Assembly: GCA_020633975.1 (NCBI GenBank)
Contig: JACKCR010000002.1
Location: forward strand, 372,001-436,000
Direction: 5' to 3'
DNA length: 64,000 nucleotides
From: Candidatus Eiseniibacteriota bacterium
GTDB taxonomy: Bacteria; Eisenbacteria; RBG-16-71-46; CAIMUX01
Below the pieces are notes generated by a model. It had not been told where the DNA came from. It worked only from the letters and a program-made list of their open reading frames with translations, and searched no databases. The position numbers and the translations under genes are program-made. This document shows positions 8,765 through 17,930 of the stretch, piece after piece (position 1 is the first letter of the stretch; each line of letters opens with the position of its first letter).

Positions 8765-9181
8765 ATGGAACGTACGTTGATGATGATCAAGCCGGATGCG
8801 ACCGAGCGGAACCTGATCGGAGAGATCCTCTCTCGGGTCGAGAAGTCCGGCCTCCGGATCGCTGAGCTTCGCAAGGTCCATCTGTCCAAGGAAGAGGCCC
8901 AGGAGTTCTACGCGGTCCACAAGGAGCGCCCGTTCTACGACTCCCTCTGCAGCTTCATGACCTCCGGACCGATCGTCGCGGGCGTCCTGGAGGGAGACAA
9001 CGCCATCCAGAGGTGGCGGGACCTCATGGGCAAGACGAACCCGGCCGAGGCGGATGCCGGCACGATCCGGAAGGATCTGGCCGAGAGCATCGAGCGGAAC
9101 TCGGTCCACGGCTCCGACGCGCCGGAGACGGCTCAGAACGAGATCGCGTTCTTCGGCCTCTCCCACCGGCTTCGGGGGTGA
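8765..9181 (+). CDS. ndk: Nucleoside-diphosphate kinase
   Basis: A 138-residue enzyme that transfers the gamma-phosphate between NTPs and NDPs, balancing nucleotide pools. It has the full family pattern: [12 protein letters not shown] at the start, [14 protein letters not shown], then the active-site block [10 protein letters not shown], whose His is phosphorylated, and FF at the C-terminal region. Length matches the usual 135-150 residues. ATG 8765 is chosen over upstream in-frame codons because homologues begin at MERT and AAGGAGG precedes it, though spacing is slightly long. The DUF177 gene starts 5 bases after the stop. Confidence 0.97.
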   Translation: MERTLMMIKPDATERNLIGEILSRVEKSGLRIAELRKVHLSKEEAQEFYAVHKERPFYDSLCSFMTSGPIVAGVLEGDNAIQRWRDLMGKTNPAEADAGTIRKDLAESIERNSVHGSDAPETAQNEIAFFGLSHRLRG

Positions 9182-9185
9182 TCCG

Positions 9186-9731
9186 ATGGATCCCCACGCT
9201 CCGTTCCTCCTCCGACTCTCCACGGTAGAGGAGGGGGAGAGCCACAGGGAGATGGTGGGGAGTCCCGAGGAACTCGCATTCCAGGGAGACGGGTTCGAAC
9301 CTGAAGGGCCGATTAGCTTTAGGGCTCGGATCTACCGAATCGGAGACCGGATGGAGATCCGGGGACCGGTCCGGACCAAGGTCCGCCAGACCTGTGGTCG
9401 GTGCCTGGAGCCGGTGGTGTCCGAGGTCGAGGCGGAGGTCCGCGTCTTCGCGGAACCGCCTGATTCCCGGGATCCCCGTGAGAGAGAAGAAGTTCGTGAA
9501 GACGATCTGGGAATCGTCTATCATGACGGGCAATCTGTGGACCTGACGGACGAGGTTCGTCAGGTTCTCCTCGTAGAGGTTCCGTGGCATCCGACCTGTC
9601 GGGAGGATTGCCGTGGCCTCTGTCCGCGTTGTGGAGCCAATCGCAACGGAGACGGGTGTGCCTGCACCGAGGATCCTGTAGATCCGCGGTGGCGGGCTTT
9701 GCTCGATCTGCGCGAGAAGGCCGAGGAATAG
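9186..9731 (+). CDS. yceD: DUF177/YceD family protein (23S rRNA accumulation protein)
   Basis: A 181-residue YceD/DUF177 protein. In plants and E. coli the family is needed for normal 23S rRNA accumulation, and it almost always sits just upstream of rpmF, as here. Seen: CGRCLEPV in the middle and a cysteine cluster near the C-terminus (CREDCRGLCPRCG, then CAC), likely a metal site present in many but not all members. The central acidic segment before LVEVPWHP is typical. The ATG at 9186 lies 5 bases after ndk. rpmF follows after 51 bases, so yceD-rpmF-plsX-fab probably forms one operon. Confidence 0.88.
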   Translation: MDPHAPFLLRLSTVEEGESHREMVGSPEELAFQGDGFEPEGPISFRARIYRIGDRMEIRGPVRTKVRQTCGRCLEPVVSEVEAEVRVFAEPPDSRDPREREEVREDDLGIVYHDGQSVDLTDEVRQVLLVEVPWHPTCREDCRGLCPRCGANRNGDGCACTEDPVDPRWRALLDLREKAEE

Positions 9732-9782
9732 ACACTCATTCATTCCGCCGGGGCATAGCCCAGGTTAGGGAGTCATCCAAAA

Positions 9783-9962
9783 ATGGCACTTCCGAAGCGA
9801 CGTCATTCCTCTACTCGCCGCGACAAGCGCCGCGCCCAGTGGAAGCTCGACGCGCCCCCGGCGACGCGCTGCTCTCACTGTGGGGCGGTGAAACGGCCCC
9901 ACCACGTGTGCATGCAGTGCGGCTACTACCGCGGCGAGGAGCAGATCGCCGTTCAGGGCTGA
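9783..9962 (+). CDS. rpmF: Ribosomal protein bL32
   Basis: A 59-residue gene. The product begins MALPKRRHSSTRRDKRRAQW, the classical basic L32 start, and contains two CxxC pairs (CSHCG and CMQCG) that bind zinc in the C+ form of the protein. It ends GEEQIAVQG. L32 is a component of the large subunit near the peptidyl-transferase side. A GGGAG lies about 10 bases before the ATG. The yceD-rpmF-plsX order is the common bacterial arrangement. Confidence 0.96.
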   Translation: MALPKRRHSSTRRDKRRAQWKLDAPPATRCSHCGAVKRPHHVCMQCGYYRGEEQIAVQG

Positions 9963-9967
9963 TCGAC

Positions 9968-11011
9968 TTGACCGGTAAGGTACGTCCCCGAATCGCGCTC
10001 GACGCCATGGGGGGCGACGACGCTCCCCTCAGTGCCGTGCTCGGTGCGATTCAAGCCGCCGAACGATTCGGTGACGAGCTACAAGTCGTGCTCGTCGGCG
10101 ATGGTGCGGCGATCGAACGCGTGCGCCCCGCGCACGAGCTCGAGAAGCTCGGAATGGAGATCGTCCACTCGAGCGAATCGGTCGGGATGGGAGAGTCCGC
10201 GACCGGGTCGTACCGGAAGAAGCAGGACTCGTCCATCGCGGTCGCGAACCGGCTCGTCTCGGAAGGGAAGGTCGACGCGATCGTCTCTGCGGGCAACACC
10301 GGGGCGGTGGTGACGGCGAGCCTTCTCGGGCTCAGCAGGATCAAGGGAGTGCTCCGTCCGGCCATCGCGTCGATCGTTCCGACGGTGCACGGCCGCAGTC
10401 TTCTCCTCGACGTAGGTGCGGTGGCCGATGCCAAGCCGGCGAACCTCTTTCAGTTCGCCGTCATGGGACGGGTGTACGCCGAAACCGTTCAGGGAACGAA
10501 GAAGCCCCGGGTCGGACTCCTCAACATCGGGGAAGAGCGGGAAAAGGGCTCGGACCTCTACAAGCAGGCGTTCCGGCTCCTCGAGGAGCGGGCGGCGGAA
10601 ATCAACTTCATCGGCAACGTCGAGGGGCGGGACGTCCTGAGCGGCGATGTCGATGTCGTCGTTTGTGACGGGTTCACCGGCAACGTGCTGCTGAAGTTCG
10701 CCGAGAGCATCATCGGAGTGGTCAACGGAACGATCCGGAAGGAGCTGGGCAAGAGCCTGGTCCACAAGTTCGGTGCTCTACTCATGAAGCCTGTGTTCGC
10801 AAAACTCAAAGCTAGGCTCAACTACGAGGAGGTGGGCGGCGCACCGCTCCTCGGCGTCAACGGGATCGTGGTCATCGCGCACGGCAGTTCGTCGCCGCTC
10901 GCAATCCGCAACGCGATCCACATGGCCGCGGCCATGGCCCAGGAGAGGGTCGTGGCAAAGATCGGAGAGGAACTCTCGCGTGAACTACTCAGGGAAGAAG
11001 CAACTGGTTAG
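9968..11011 (+). CDS. plsX: Phosphate acyltransferase PlsX
   Basis: PlsX converts acyl-ACP to acyl-phosphate for PlsY in glycerophospholipid synthesis and is a soluble, membrane-associated enzyme. The protein (347 residues from the chosen start) has RIALDAMGGDDAP, SAGNTGA, the VGLLNIGEE block, VVCDGFTGNVLLK and late LLGVNG and AHGSS, all family hallmarks. No ATG lies before DAMGG, so TTG 9968 (five bases after rpmF) is my choice; CTG 9959 is an alternative, and no clear Shine-Dalgarno decides it, which suggests coupling to rpmF. The 3' end overlaps the start of fabH by 32 bases. Confidence 0.93.
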   Translation: MTGKVRPRIALDAMGGDDAPLSAVLGAIQAAERFGDELQVVLVGDGAAIERVRPAHELEKLGMEIVHSSESVGMGESATGSYRKKQDSSIAVANRLVSEGKVDAIVSAGNTGAVVTASLLGLSRIKGVLRPAIASIVPTVHGRSLLLDVGAVADAKPANLFQFAVMGRVYAETVQGTKKPRVGLLNIGEEREKGSDLYKQAFRLLEERAAEINFIGNVEGRDVLSGDVDVVVCDGFTGNVLLKFAESIIGVVNGTIRKELGKSLVHKFGALLMKPVFAKLKARLNYEEVGGAPLLGVNGIVVIAHGSSSPLAIRNAIHMAAAMAQERVVAKIGEELSRELLREEATG

Positions 11012-11987
11012 AGACGTCCGCTTCCTCTCCTCGGGCTCTTGCGTCCCGGAGAAGGTCCTGACGAATCAGGATCTCGAGCGCATGGTGGACACCTCGGACG
11101 AATGGATCACGACCCGCACCGGTATCCGGGAGCGGCGTGTCGTCGACCCTAGTCAAGCCGCGTCGGACCTCGCCGCCGTCGCTGGTCAGCGGGCGATGGA
11201 AGCGGCCGGCGTGAAGCCGGAAGACCTCGACGCGATCATCGTCGGGACCGTGACGGGGGATCATCTCTTTCCGTCCACGGCGTGCCTGGTCCAGGCGAAG
11301 TTCGGAGCGACGCGCGCCTTCTGCATGGACGTGTCGGCAGCTTGCTCCGGATTCCTCTACGGCTGCGAACTCGCACACTCCCTCATCTCGAGTGGGAAGG
11401 CGAATCTCGTCCTCGTCATCGGGGTCGAGATCCTCAGCAAGTTCACCGACTTCACCGATCGCAACACCTGCGTGCTCTTCGGAGACGGCGCTGGTGCGGC
11501 CGTGCTCGGTGTCGGTGACGAATCGCACCACATCGTGTCGAGTCACCTCGGCGCCGATGGTCGCTACGGCTCGCTCATCGAGCTCCCAGCGGGTGGGTCG
11601 CGCATGCCGATCACGCCCGAGGTGATGGAGCAACGCCTTCACTATCTGAAGGTGAAGGGGAACGAAGTCTTCAAGCTCGGCGTCCGAGGAATGACGGAAG
11701 CCTGCATCAAGGCGCTCGACGATGCCGGGATGACGGCCGCCGATGTGGACCTGCTCGTCCCGCATCAGGCCAACATCCGGATCATCGACGCAACGGCGAA
11801 GCGGCTCGAGATCGAACCAGAACGCGTCTTCGTCAACATAGAGAAGTATGGAAACACCTCCGCAGCCTCCGTGCCTATCGCACTCGACGAGGCTGTGCGC
11901 GCCGGACGCCTCAAGGAGGGAGACCTCCTCATGCTGGTCGTCTTCGGCGGAGGGCTCACCTGGGGTTCGATGCTCGTCCGCTGGTGA
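10980..11987 (+). CDS. fabH: 3-oxoacyl-ACP synthase III (KAS III)
   Basis: A 335-residue initiating condensing enzyme that joins acetyl-CoA (or another acyl-CoA) with malonyl-ACP. The Cys-His-Asn triad is present: Cys122 in DVSAACSGFLYG, His near 261 in VPHQANIRII, and Asn near 291 in KYGNTSAAS. EWITTRTGIRERR near the N-terminus is the standard CoA-binding region. The GTG start lies inside plsX, so translation is coupled. The primer preference (straight or branched acyl-CoA) cannot be decided from sequence alone. Confidence 0.96.
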   Translation: MNYSGKKQLVRDVRFLSSGSCVPEKVLTNQDLERMVDTSDEWITTRTGIRERRVVDPSQAASDLAAVAGQRAMEAAGVKPEDLDAIIVGTVTGDHLFPSTACLVQAKFGATRAFCMDVSAACSGFLYGCELAHSLISSGKANLVLVIGVEILSKFTDFTDRNTCVLFGDGAGAAVLGVGDESHHIVSSHLGADGRYGSLIELPAGGSRMPITPEVMEQRLHYLKVKGNEVFKLGVRGMTEACIKALDDAGMTAADVDLLVPHQANIRIIDATAKRLEIEPERVFVNIEKYGNTSAASVPIALDEAVRAGRLKEGDLLMLVVFGGGLTWGSMLVRW

Positions 11988-12027
11988 GGCGGAGCGACGC
12001 GGACCACCAGTACGGGAGGATGTGAGC

Positions 12028-12966
12028 GTGCAGACTGCCTATCTGTTTCCCGGCCAGGGTTCCCAGTTCGTGGGAATGGGTCGGGATCTCTACGAGGGAA
12101 ACGCTGCGGCGAAGCGAGTCTTCGAGCGCGCGAACGAAGTGTTGGGTTTCGATCTCGCGGCGCTCTGCTTCGATGGGCCCGAAGAGGAACTCAAGCAGAC
12201 GAAGAACACACAGCCTGCGATCTACGTCCACAGCATGGCCGTGTTGGCGGCGCTCGGCTGGGAGCCTGCAGGCGACGACCTCGCGCTCGCGGGCCACAGC
12301 CTCGGTGAGTATTCCGCCTACGCAGCGGCCGGTGCGCTCTCGTTCGAAGACGGGCTCCGGCTCGTGCGACGACGGGGAGAGCTGATGTGGGAAGCGGGCC
12401 AAACGCAGCCTGGTACGATGGCGGCGGTACTCGGCCTCGATGGGGCCGCCGTCGAAGCCGCGCTCGAGTCCGTGGACGGAATCGTCGTGCCGGCAAACCT
12501 CAACTCGTCGTCCCAGATCGTGATCTCGGGTGAGGTCGCGGCGGTGCTCGCGGCGATGGAAGTGCTCAAGGAGGCTGGTGCACGCCGCGTCGTCCAGCTC
12601 GAGGTGAGTGGCGCATTCCATTCCCCGCTGCTGGCGACGGCCGCGGACGGACTGCGAGAAGAGCTCGAGAAGACAGACGTGTGCACGCCGCGGTCCGCGG
12701 TCATCGCGAATGCATCGGCCGCGCCGGTCACGGAGCCGGATGCCATCCGCCGCTCGCTCGTCGAGCAGCTCACGTCTCCGGTGCGCTGGGAGGAAACTCT
12801 GCGCCGCATGGTGACGGACGGGGCGAACCGTTTCGTCGAGATCGGTCCCGGAAAGGTGCTGAGCGGTCTGGTTCGGGCCGTGGACCGGAACCTGGAGGTC
12901 CAGGCGATCGGGACGCTCGAGCAGGTAGACGCCACCGTGAACGGTGCGATGGAGGAATCCCGATGA
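12028..12966 (+). CDS. fabD: Malonyl-CoA:ACP transacylase
   Basis: A 312-residue enzyme that loads malonyl groups from CoA onto ACP. Motifs: YLFPGQGSQFVGMG at the start, catalytic Ser in GHSLGEYSA, the Arg in RRRGELMWEA, and the catalytic His in VSGAFHSPL. I chose GTG 12028 because GGGAGGA at 12014-12020 sits 7 bases before it; the in-frame GTG at 12022 would be too close. The stop overlaps the fabG start (ATGA). It belongs to the fabH-fabD-fabG-acpP-fabF series. Confidence 0.95.
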   Translation: MQTAYLFPGQGSQFVGMGRDLYEGNAAAKRVFERANEVLGFDLAALCFDGPEEELKQTKNTQPAIYVHSMAVLAALGWEPAGDDLALAGHSLGEYSAYAAAGALSFEDGLRLVRRRGELMWEAGQTQPGTMAAVLGLDGAAVEAALESVDGIVVPANLNSSSQIVISGEVAAVLAAMEVLKEAGARRVVQLEVSGAFHSPLLATAADGLREELEKTDVCTPRSAVIANASAAPVTEPDAIRRSLVEQLTSPVRWEETLRRMVTDGANRFVEIGPGKVLSGLVRAVDRNLEVQAIGTLEQVDATVNGAMEESR

Positions 12967-13712
12967 GCGGATGGCATGCGGATCGGATCGCTCTCGTCAC
13001 CGGCGGGAGCCGCGGGATCGGACGCGCCGCCGCGCTGAAGCTGGCCCAAGACGGGGCGGACGTTGCGCTGGTGGATCGAAGTGGGGATCCGGAAGGTCCC
13101 ACCGTTCAGGAAATCCGAGCCATGGGACGCCGGTGCGAGCACTTCAAGTGCGACCTGTCGGACGCCTCCCAGATCGCGGAGCTACCGGCTCGCGTGTCTG
13201 ACTCGCTCGGTCCCGTGTCGATCCTGGTCAACAACGCAGGGATGACCCGGGACAACCTGTTCCTTCGCCTGGACGACGACGACTGGGACGCGGTCCTCGC
13301 GGTGAATCTCAAGGCTGCGTTCCATTGCTCGAAGGTGTTCGCCCGCGCCATGCTCAAGGCGCGTTGGGGCCGGATCATCAACGTGACGTCGGTGGTGGGC
13401 CAGATGGGCAACAAGGGCCAGAGCAACTATGCAGCTTCCAAGGCTGGACTCATCGGGCTAACCTACTCGCTCGCCCGGGAGCTGGCGGAGCGGAACGTGA
13501 CGGTGAACGCTGTGGCGCCGGGTTTCATCACTACGGACATGACGGGTGAGTTGAGTGAAGCGGTGCAGACCGCGATGCTCGGGCAGATCCCTGTCGGACG
13601 CTTCGGGGAACCGGAGGACGTCGCCGGGGTCATCTCGTTCCTGGCCTCTCAGGGGGCCGGATACATCACGGGTCAAGTCGTCCGGGTGGACGGCGGGATG
13701 CTAATGGCGTAG
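12963..13712 (+). CDS. fabG: 3-oxoacyl-ACP reductase
   Basis: A 249-residue short-chain dehydrogenase that reduces beta-ketoacyl-ACP with NADPH. Visible: the cofactor motif TGGSRGIGRA, NNAG in LVNNAGMTRD, the catalytic Ser in NVTSVVG, and the YAASK catalytic pair. The C-terminal VAPGFITTDMT and late FLAS and GQVVRVDGGM are typical of FabG. Its position between fabD and acpP supports the assignment over other SDR enzymes. The ATG overlaps the fabD stop by four bases. Confidence 0.96.
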   Translation: MSGWHADRIALVTGGSRGIGRAAALKLAQDGADVALVDRSGDPEGPTVQEIRAMGRRCEHFKCDLSDASQIAELPARVSDSLGPVSILVNNAGMTRDNLFLRLDDDDWDAVLAVNLKAAFHCSKVFARAMLKARWGRIINVTSVVGQMGNKGQSNYAASKAGLIGLTYSLARELAERNVTVNAVAPGFITTDMTGELSEAVQTAMLGQIPVGRFGEPEDVAGVISFLASQGAGYITGQVVRVDGGMLMA

Positions 13713-13790
13713 CCGGGGATCCCGGCGTGAGAAGGGCTCGCCGAAGAGCTCGATTAACGAGGTCGGGGCATCTCGACCGAGGAGGAACGG

Positions 13791-14036
13791 ATGGAGAACT
13801 ACGAGCAGAAGGTGAAGGACATCATCGTCGAGCAGCTCGGGGTCGCCCCTGAGAAGGTCACGCCCGAGGCGTCCTTCATCGACGACCTGGGCGCAGATTC
13901 GCTCGACACGGTCGAGCTCGTCATGGCGCTCGAGGAAGCGTTCGAGATCGACATTCCGGACGAGGCAGCGGAGAAGCTGACCAAGGTCGGAGACGCGATC
14001 GATTATCTGAAGGAGCATCTCGAAGCGGCCAAGTAA
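13791..14036 (+). CDS. acpP: Acyl carrier protein
   Basis: An 81-residue acidic carrier of growing acyl chains. The 4'-phosphopantetheine attachment Ser lies in [16 protein letters not shown], the hallmark of AcpP. Length and charge fit the family. A strong GAGGAGGAA precedes the ATG, consistent with high expression. The flanking gaps (78 and 109 bases) are wider than elsewhere in the operon, and hairpins follow the stop, suggesting that this short message is processed or expressed separately. Confidence 0.97.
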   Translation: MENYEQKVKDIIVEQLGVAPEKVTPEASFIDDLGADSLDTVELVMALEEAFEIDIPDEAAEKLTKVGDAIDYLKEHLEAAK

Positions 14037-14046
14037 GCCATTTCGT

Positions 14047-14112
14047 CGGGCGCACGGTCGCCCGGTCGAGAAACCCGACACTGACCCGAGCCCGAAGCCC
14101 GCAGCTTCGGGC
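14047..14112 (+). terminator. Two tandem hairpins after acpP
   Basis: Hairpin one: CGGGCG, loop CACGGT, CGCCCG (14047-14064). Hairpin two: GCCCGAAGC, loop CCGCA, GCTTCGGGC, a perfect 9-bp stem at 14090-14112. No T tract follows, so an attenuator, processing site or 3'-end stabiliser of acpP mRNA is more likely than a full terminator. Confidence 0.45.
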
Positions 14113-14145
14113 AGGTGATCGGTGTCTCGAGGATCGAGGTTCGCG

Positions 14146-15384
14146 ATGGCAGACAGAGTCTTCGTTACGGGTGTAGGTGCCGTGACCCCACTGGGGAATG
14201 ACCCGGCGCAGCTGTGGAACGGACTGCTCGAAGGACGGTCCGGAATCGCACCGGTTACCCGTTTCGACGCCTCGGATCAAACGACCCGTTTCGCCGCCGA
14301 GGTGAAGGGCTTCGATCCGACCGAGTACATGGATCCCAAGGAAGCGCGTCGTTCCGACCCGTTCATCCAGTACGCGATCGCTTCGTCCAGACAAGCCCGG
14401 GATGCGAGTGGAATCGATTGCTCGGAAGGGAACGGCGAGAGGATCGGTGTCATCATCGGCTCGGGCATCGGCGGTATCGCGACGTGGGAGACCAATCACA
14501 AGACTCTCCTCGATCGCGGGCCGAGCCGGGTGTCGCCGTTCTTCATCCCGATGATGATCGCGAACATGGCGTCCGGGATGGTGTCGATCGACCTGGGGGC
14601 GCGCGGCTCCAACTACGCCACGGTTTCGGCCTGTGCGTCCGGCGCACACGCGATCGGCGAGGCGTTCGAGGCGATCCGTCGTGGACAGCTGGACGCGGTG
14701 TTCGCCGGAGGCAGTGAAGCGCCGGTCTCACCGCTCGCCATGGCTGGTTTTTCGTCGATGAAGGCGCTCAGCACCCGGAACGACGAGCCCGAACGTGCGA
14801 GTCGCCCGTTCGACAAGGACCGGGACGGGTTCGTCCTCGGGGAAGGTGCCGGCATGCTGGTTCTCGAGTCCGAGAGCCATGCCCGCAAGCGGGGCGCGAC
14901 CGTCCTAGCGGAGATCTGTGGGTACGGGGTGACCTCGGATGCCCACCACATCTCGGCTCCCGCGCCGGAGCACGAAGGCGCGGCCCGGGCCATGAAGCTG
15001 GCGCTCGAGGCTGCGGGGGTGTCGACGGCCGAGGTGGACTACATAAACGCCCACGGCACTTCGACCCCGCTCAACGACAAGTTCGAGTCGATCGCCATCC
15101 GGGGCCTCTTTGGGGCGGATGCGGACCGGCTCGCGGTCAGCTCCACCAAGTCGATGACCGGCCATCTCCTGGGGGCCGCCGGGGCCGTGGAGGCCGCCAT
15201 CTCCGTTTTTGCCGTAAGAAATGACGTGATTCCGCCGACCATGAACTATGAGACGGCCGATCCCGACTGCGACCTCGACTTCGTACCGAACGAGGCCCGC
15301 AAGACCAAGGTGCGCGTTGCGATGTCGAACGCCTTTGGGTTCGGCGGACACAACGTCGCCCTAGTCTTCCGGAAGGTCGAGTAG
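14146..15384 (+). CDS. fabF: 3-oxoacyl-ACP synthase II (KAS II)
   Basis: A 412-residue elongating condensing enzyme. The Cys-His-His triad is present: VSACASGAHAIGE (nucleophilic Cys), NAHGTSTPLND (first His) and KSMTGHLLGAAGAVE (second His). The protein ends NAFGFGGHNVALVFRK, characteristic of KAS I/II. ATG 14146 is preferred over GTG 14122 because MADRVFVTGVGAVTPLGN aligns with the usual start and GAGG lies six bases ahead. It follows acpP and precedes rnc, the common fab-rnc order. Confidence 0.96.
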   Translation: MADRVFVTGVGAVTPLGNDPAQLWNGLLEGRSGIAPVTRFDASDQTTRFAAEVKGFDPTEYMDPKEARRSDPFIQYAIASSRQARDASGIDCSEGNGERIGVIIGSGIGGIATWETNHKTLLDRGPSRVSPFFIPMMIANMASGMVSIDLGARGSNYATVSACASGAHAIGEAFEAIRRGQLDAVFAGGSEAPVSPLAMAGFSSMKALSTRNDEPERASRPFDKDRDGFVLGEGAGMLVLESESHARKRGATVLAEICGYGVTSDAHHISAPAPEHEGAARAMKLALEAAGVSTAEVDYINAHGTSTPLNDKFESIAIRGLFGADADRLAVSSTKSMTGHLLGAAGAVEAAISVFAVRNDVIPPTMNYETADPDCDLDFVPNEARKTKVRVAMSNAFGFGGHNVALVFRKVE

Positions 15385-15422
15385 GAGGCCAGAGCACACG
15401 GGGGAGAAGAGAGCCTTGGCTC

Positions 15423-16442
15423 ATGGATAGTTGGCTCGCAAAAGTCCGCGCTCTCTTCGCTGGAGTCCTCTCCGACGAACCGGATGCCTTCCCCCAGGAA
15501 TCCGACTCGAATCAGGGCCGTCTCGAAGCGTTTCAGCGAGACCTGGAAGTCAGGTTCGTCGACATCGCCCTCCTCGAGCAGGCCCTGACCCATCGCTCCT
15601 ATCTCGGTAGCTGTGGGGGAGACCCCGCCCTCTCGAACGAGCGGATGGAGTTCCTCGGCGACGCGGTGCTCGAACTGATCGTGATCGAGTACTTGTATCG
15701 GGTCCATCCCGAGGACCGAGAAGGCGCCCTGACCAAGCGGAAGGGGTTGCTCGTCTCTCGAAAGGTCCTGGCCAGCTCCGCGGAATGGATGAAGCTCGGG
15801 GACTATGTCCTCTTGAGTGAAGCAGAGCGGGAGTCGGGAGGCTCCGCACGGAGTTCCATTCTCGCTGACACATTCGAAGCGGTAGTCGGCGCCATCTACC
15901 TAGACCAAGGGCTCGAGGCGGCACGTCGCTTCGTTCGAGACCGGCTCCTGGTCCACGCGAACCGGATCTTCCAAGACCTCTCCCGCGCGAACTTCAAGAG
16001 CCAACTCCAGGAGTACGTGCAGGCGTCCTACAAGACGCACCCTCGCTATCGGGTCGTCACGGAGGTTGGCCCGGACCACAGGAAGCTCTTCACCGTGGAG
16101 GTCAACGTTCGCGGCCAGCTTCTCGGACGTGGGCAGGGGTACAACAAGAAGGAAGCGCAACAGAGTGCGGCGAGGAATGCGATCCTACGGCTCGAACGCG
16201 ACGCCGCACGCACGGGCGGACAGCTTCCGAGCGCACTTGCCGAAACCAGCTACGAACCCGCGGAAGCACCCTCGGCTCACGAGTTCACCGCTGCGGAGCT
16301 GGAGCAGGTAGGAACGCCCGAGTCCGAACCCACCCACACCCGTGATGTGCCGTTCTCCGCGTCGCTCAGGCGTTCTACCTCGCCTGTGGAGACGGCGGTG
16401 GAACGAGACCCGATTCCCGACGGCCTCGAATCCCAGAGCTGA
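15423..16442 (+). CDS. rnc: Ribonuclease III
   Basis: RNase III cleaves double-stranded RNA in rRNA processing and mRNA decay. The 339-residue protein has the catalytic signature NERMEFLGDAVLEL near 75, LADTFEAVVGAIYLDQG with the second metal-binding Asp/Glu, and a C-terminal dsRNA-binding domain (KSQLQEYVQ to KKEAQQSAARNAI). It is longer than the usual 225-250 residues: about 40 residues precede the RNase domain and about 70 polar, disordered-looking residues follow the dsRBD. The convergent FadL-like gene ends 63 bases away; I see no strong terminator in that gap. Confidence 0.94.
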   Translation: MDSWLAKVRALFAGVLSDEPDAFPQESDSNQGRLEAFQRDLEVRFVDIALLEQALTHRSYLGSCGGDPALSNERMEFLGDAVLELIVIEYLYRVHPEDREGALTKRKGLLVSRKVLASSAEWMKLGDYVLLSEAERESGGSARSSILADTFEAVVGAIYLDQGLEAARRFVRDRLLVHANRIFQDLSRANFKSQLQEYVQASYKTHPRYRVVTEVGPDHRKLFTVEVNVRGQLLGRGQGYNKKEAQQSAARNAILRLERDAARTGGQLPSALAETSYEPAEAPSAHEFTAAELEQVGTPESEPTHTRDVPFSASLRRSTSPVETAVERDPIPDGLESQS

Positions 16443-16505
16443 TCTCGCGCCTCCATCGGCCGGCTGGCGACTCCACAGGGGTTGGCCACGCCGAGAGTCG
16501 TCGCG

Positions 16506-17930
16506 CTATCGAGTCTGGTAGAACGTGACGCCGGCGAGGATCCGCGTCTCCGTCGTCTCCTCGGTCGTGGTCCGGACGTCCCCGGCTTCCACGATCCGGC
16601 CGGTGCGAGATCCGCTGCCCCGCATGAAAGCGAAGTCGAGGTGAACGCTCGGGTCCAAGGCGTAGCCGAAGCCACCGGTGAAGTACTTCTGGGTGTCCTC
16701 GCTGGTGGGACGGGACTGGATGCCCTGGAAGGCGTCGGTCGTGATGAAGTCGTAGGCGACGGGTTCGAGGGCGAACCCCGCACGGAGCGCGAGGGGCGTT
16801 CCGAGGAATCGATACTCCGCCCCGACCCGGAACGCGACCGTCGAGCGGTAGGCGAACTCACCGTCCGAGAGTCGGACCGTACCGTCGAAGCTCTCGAGGT
16901 CGTTCCAGTTCGTGAGTGTCACTTGGCCGGAAGCGGTCAGCTCCCGCGATTCCCAGGAGGCACCACCGGTCAGCTGGATCGGGATGTCGAGCTCGTCGAC
17001 GATCTTGAAGTCCTGGATGATGTCCTCGAGCACTTCCGGCGTGTCTTCGAGAGTTCTCCAGTAGACGTCTTCGCTACCCTTGCCGTCGATCTCGTAGTGC
17101 TGAGGAAGCTGCACGGTGACCGCGGCCCTCACACCCGAGTCTCCCTTGTAGAGCACACCCAGCGCACCGGTGTAGCCGGAGTAGTCCGCGTTCGCGTGGT
17201 AGATCTGCGTGTCACGGCACGGGACGACCACGCCGTCGACCACGCAATCGTCTGCCGTGAAGTCGAAGTTTCGTTGCCGGTCGTACTGACCGCTGAGGAT
17301 CGTGGCCGAAACGCCGAGCGACACCTCTCGGGAGAAGTCGAGGGCCAATCCCGCCTGCCAGGCACCGATCACTCCCGACTCGTCCACCGACTCCGTTTCG
17401 GACACGATGCCGTCGCCCGTGCCGCCGGGGAAGCCGACGCCGGAACGGAGGTAGTTCGTGTCGAGCGGAACGAGACGATGGTAGGACGCTGCGAACACCA
17501 GGCTGCCCTGGAGTGTGGGGAAGGGGTACGCGAAGCCGAGCTCCGTGAGTCGGTTCGTCGTGAGGTCGGTCGATTCTTGGTTCCCCAGGTACGTGGTGTC
17601 CCCGTCCCAGCGCACCCGCTCCAGGCCGACCGAAACCTCGGTGCGGCGGATCTGAGCAAGCCCGGCCGGATTGTGGATCAGGGCGGAGACGTCTTCGGCC
17701 ACGGCGGCGTATGCGCCGCCCATTGCGGTTGCCCTGGTGCCTACGAAAACCGGACGGGTTTCGGGGTAGATCGGCGCTTGGGCGGAAGCGGTGGACCATA
17801 CGACACCACTCGAGCTGAGCAGCGCGATCGCCATCGTAAGGGCCGGGATTCCTCGGGAGACTTCCGGACGCTCCCGGGTCCGATCGGCGACTGAACTAAC
17901 GAGACCGACGCTCCGTAGTGCTGCTTTCAC
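16506..17930 (-). CDS. OmpP1/FadL-type outer-membrane beta-barrel protein
   Basis: About 474 residues from GTG 17930. The mature part begins near QAPIYPETRP and then reads GTRATAMGGAYAAVAEDVSA and IHNPAGLA, the FadL/OmpP1 N-terminal hallmark of barrels that import hydrophobic compounds. Alternating strands continue to the end, and the last residues (ILAGVTFYQTR) lack the usual terminal Phe but retain an aromatic three from the end. Signal-peptide cleavage after TASA would expose Gln. GTG 17930 has GAGGAAGAA just upstream and would overlap the preceding lipoprotein gene by 35 bases; ATG 17834 is the alternative, without a clear ribosome-binding site. The substrate is unknown. Confidence 0.72.
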   Translation of the reverse strand: MKAALRSVGLVSSVADRTRERPEVSRGIPALTMAIALLSSSGVVWSTASAQAPIYPETRPVFVGTRATAMGGAYAAVAEDVSALIHNPAGLAQIRRTEVSVGLERVRWDGDTTYLGNQESTDLTTNRLTELGFAYPFPTLQGSLVFAASYHRLVPLDTNYLRSGVGFPGGTGDGIVSETESVDESGVIGAWQAGLALDFSREVSLGVSATILSGQYDRQRNFDFTADDCVVDGVVVPCRDTQIYHANADYSGYTGALGVLYKGDSGVRAAVTVQLPQHYEIDGKGSEDVYWRTLEDTPEVLEDIIQDFKIVDELDIPIQLTGGASWESRELTASGQVTLTNWNDLESFDGTVRLSDGEFAYRSTVAFRVGAEYRFLGTPLALRAGFALEPVAYDFITTDAFQGIQSRPTSEDTQKYFTGGFGYALDPSVHLDFAFMRGSGSRTGRIVEAGDVRTTTEETTETRILAGVTFYQTR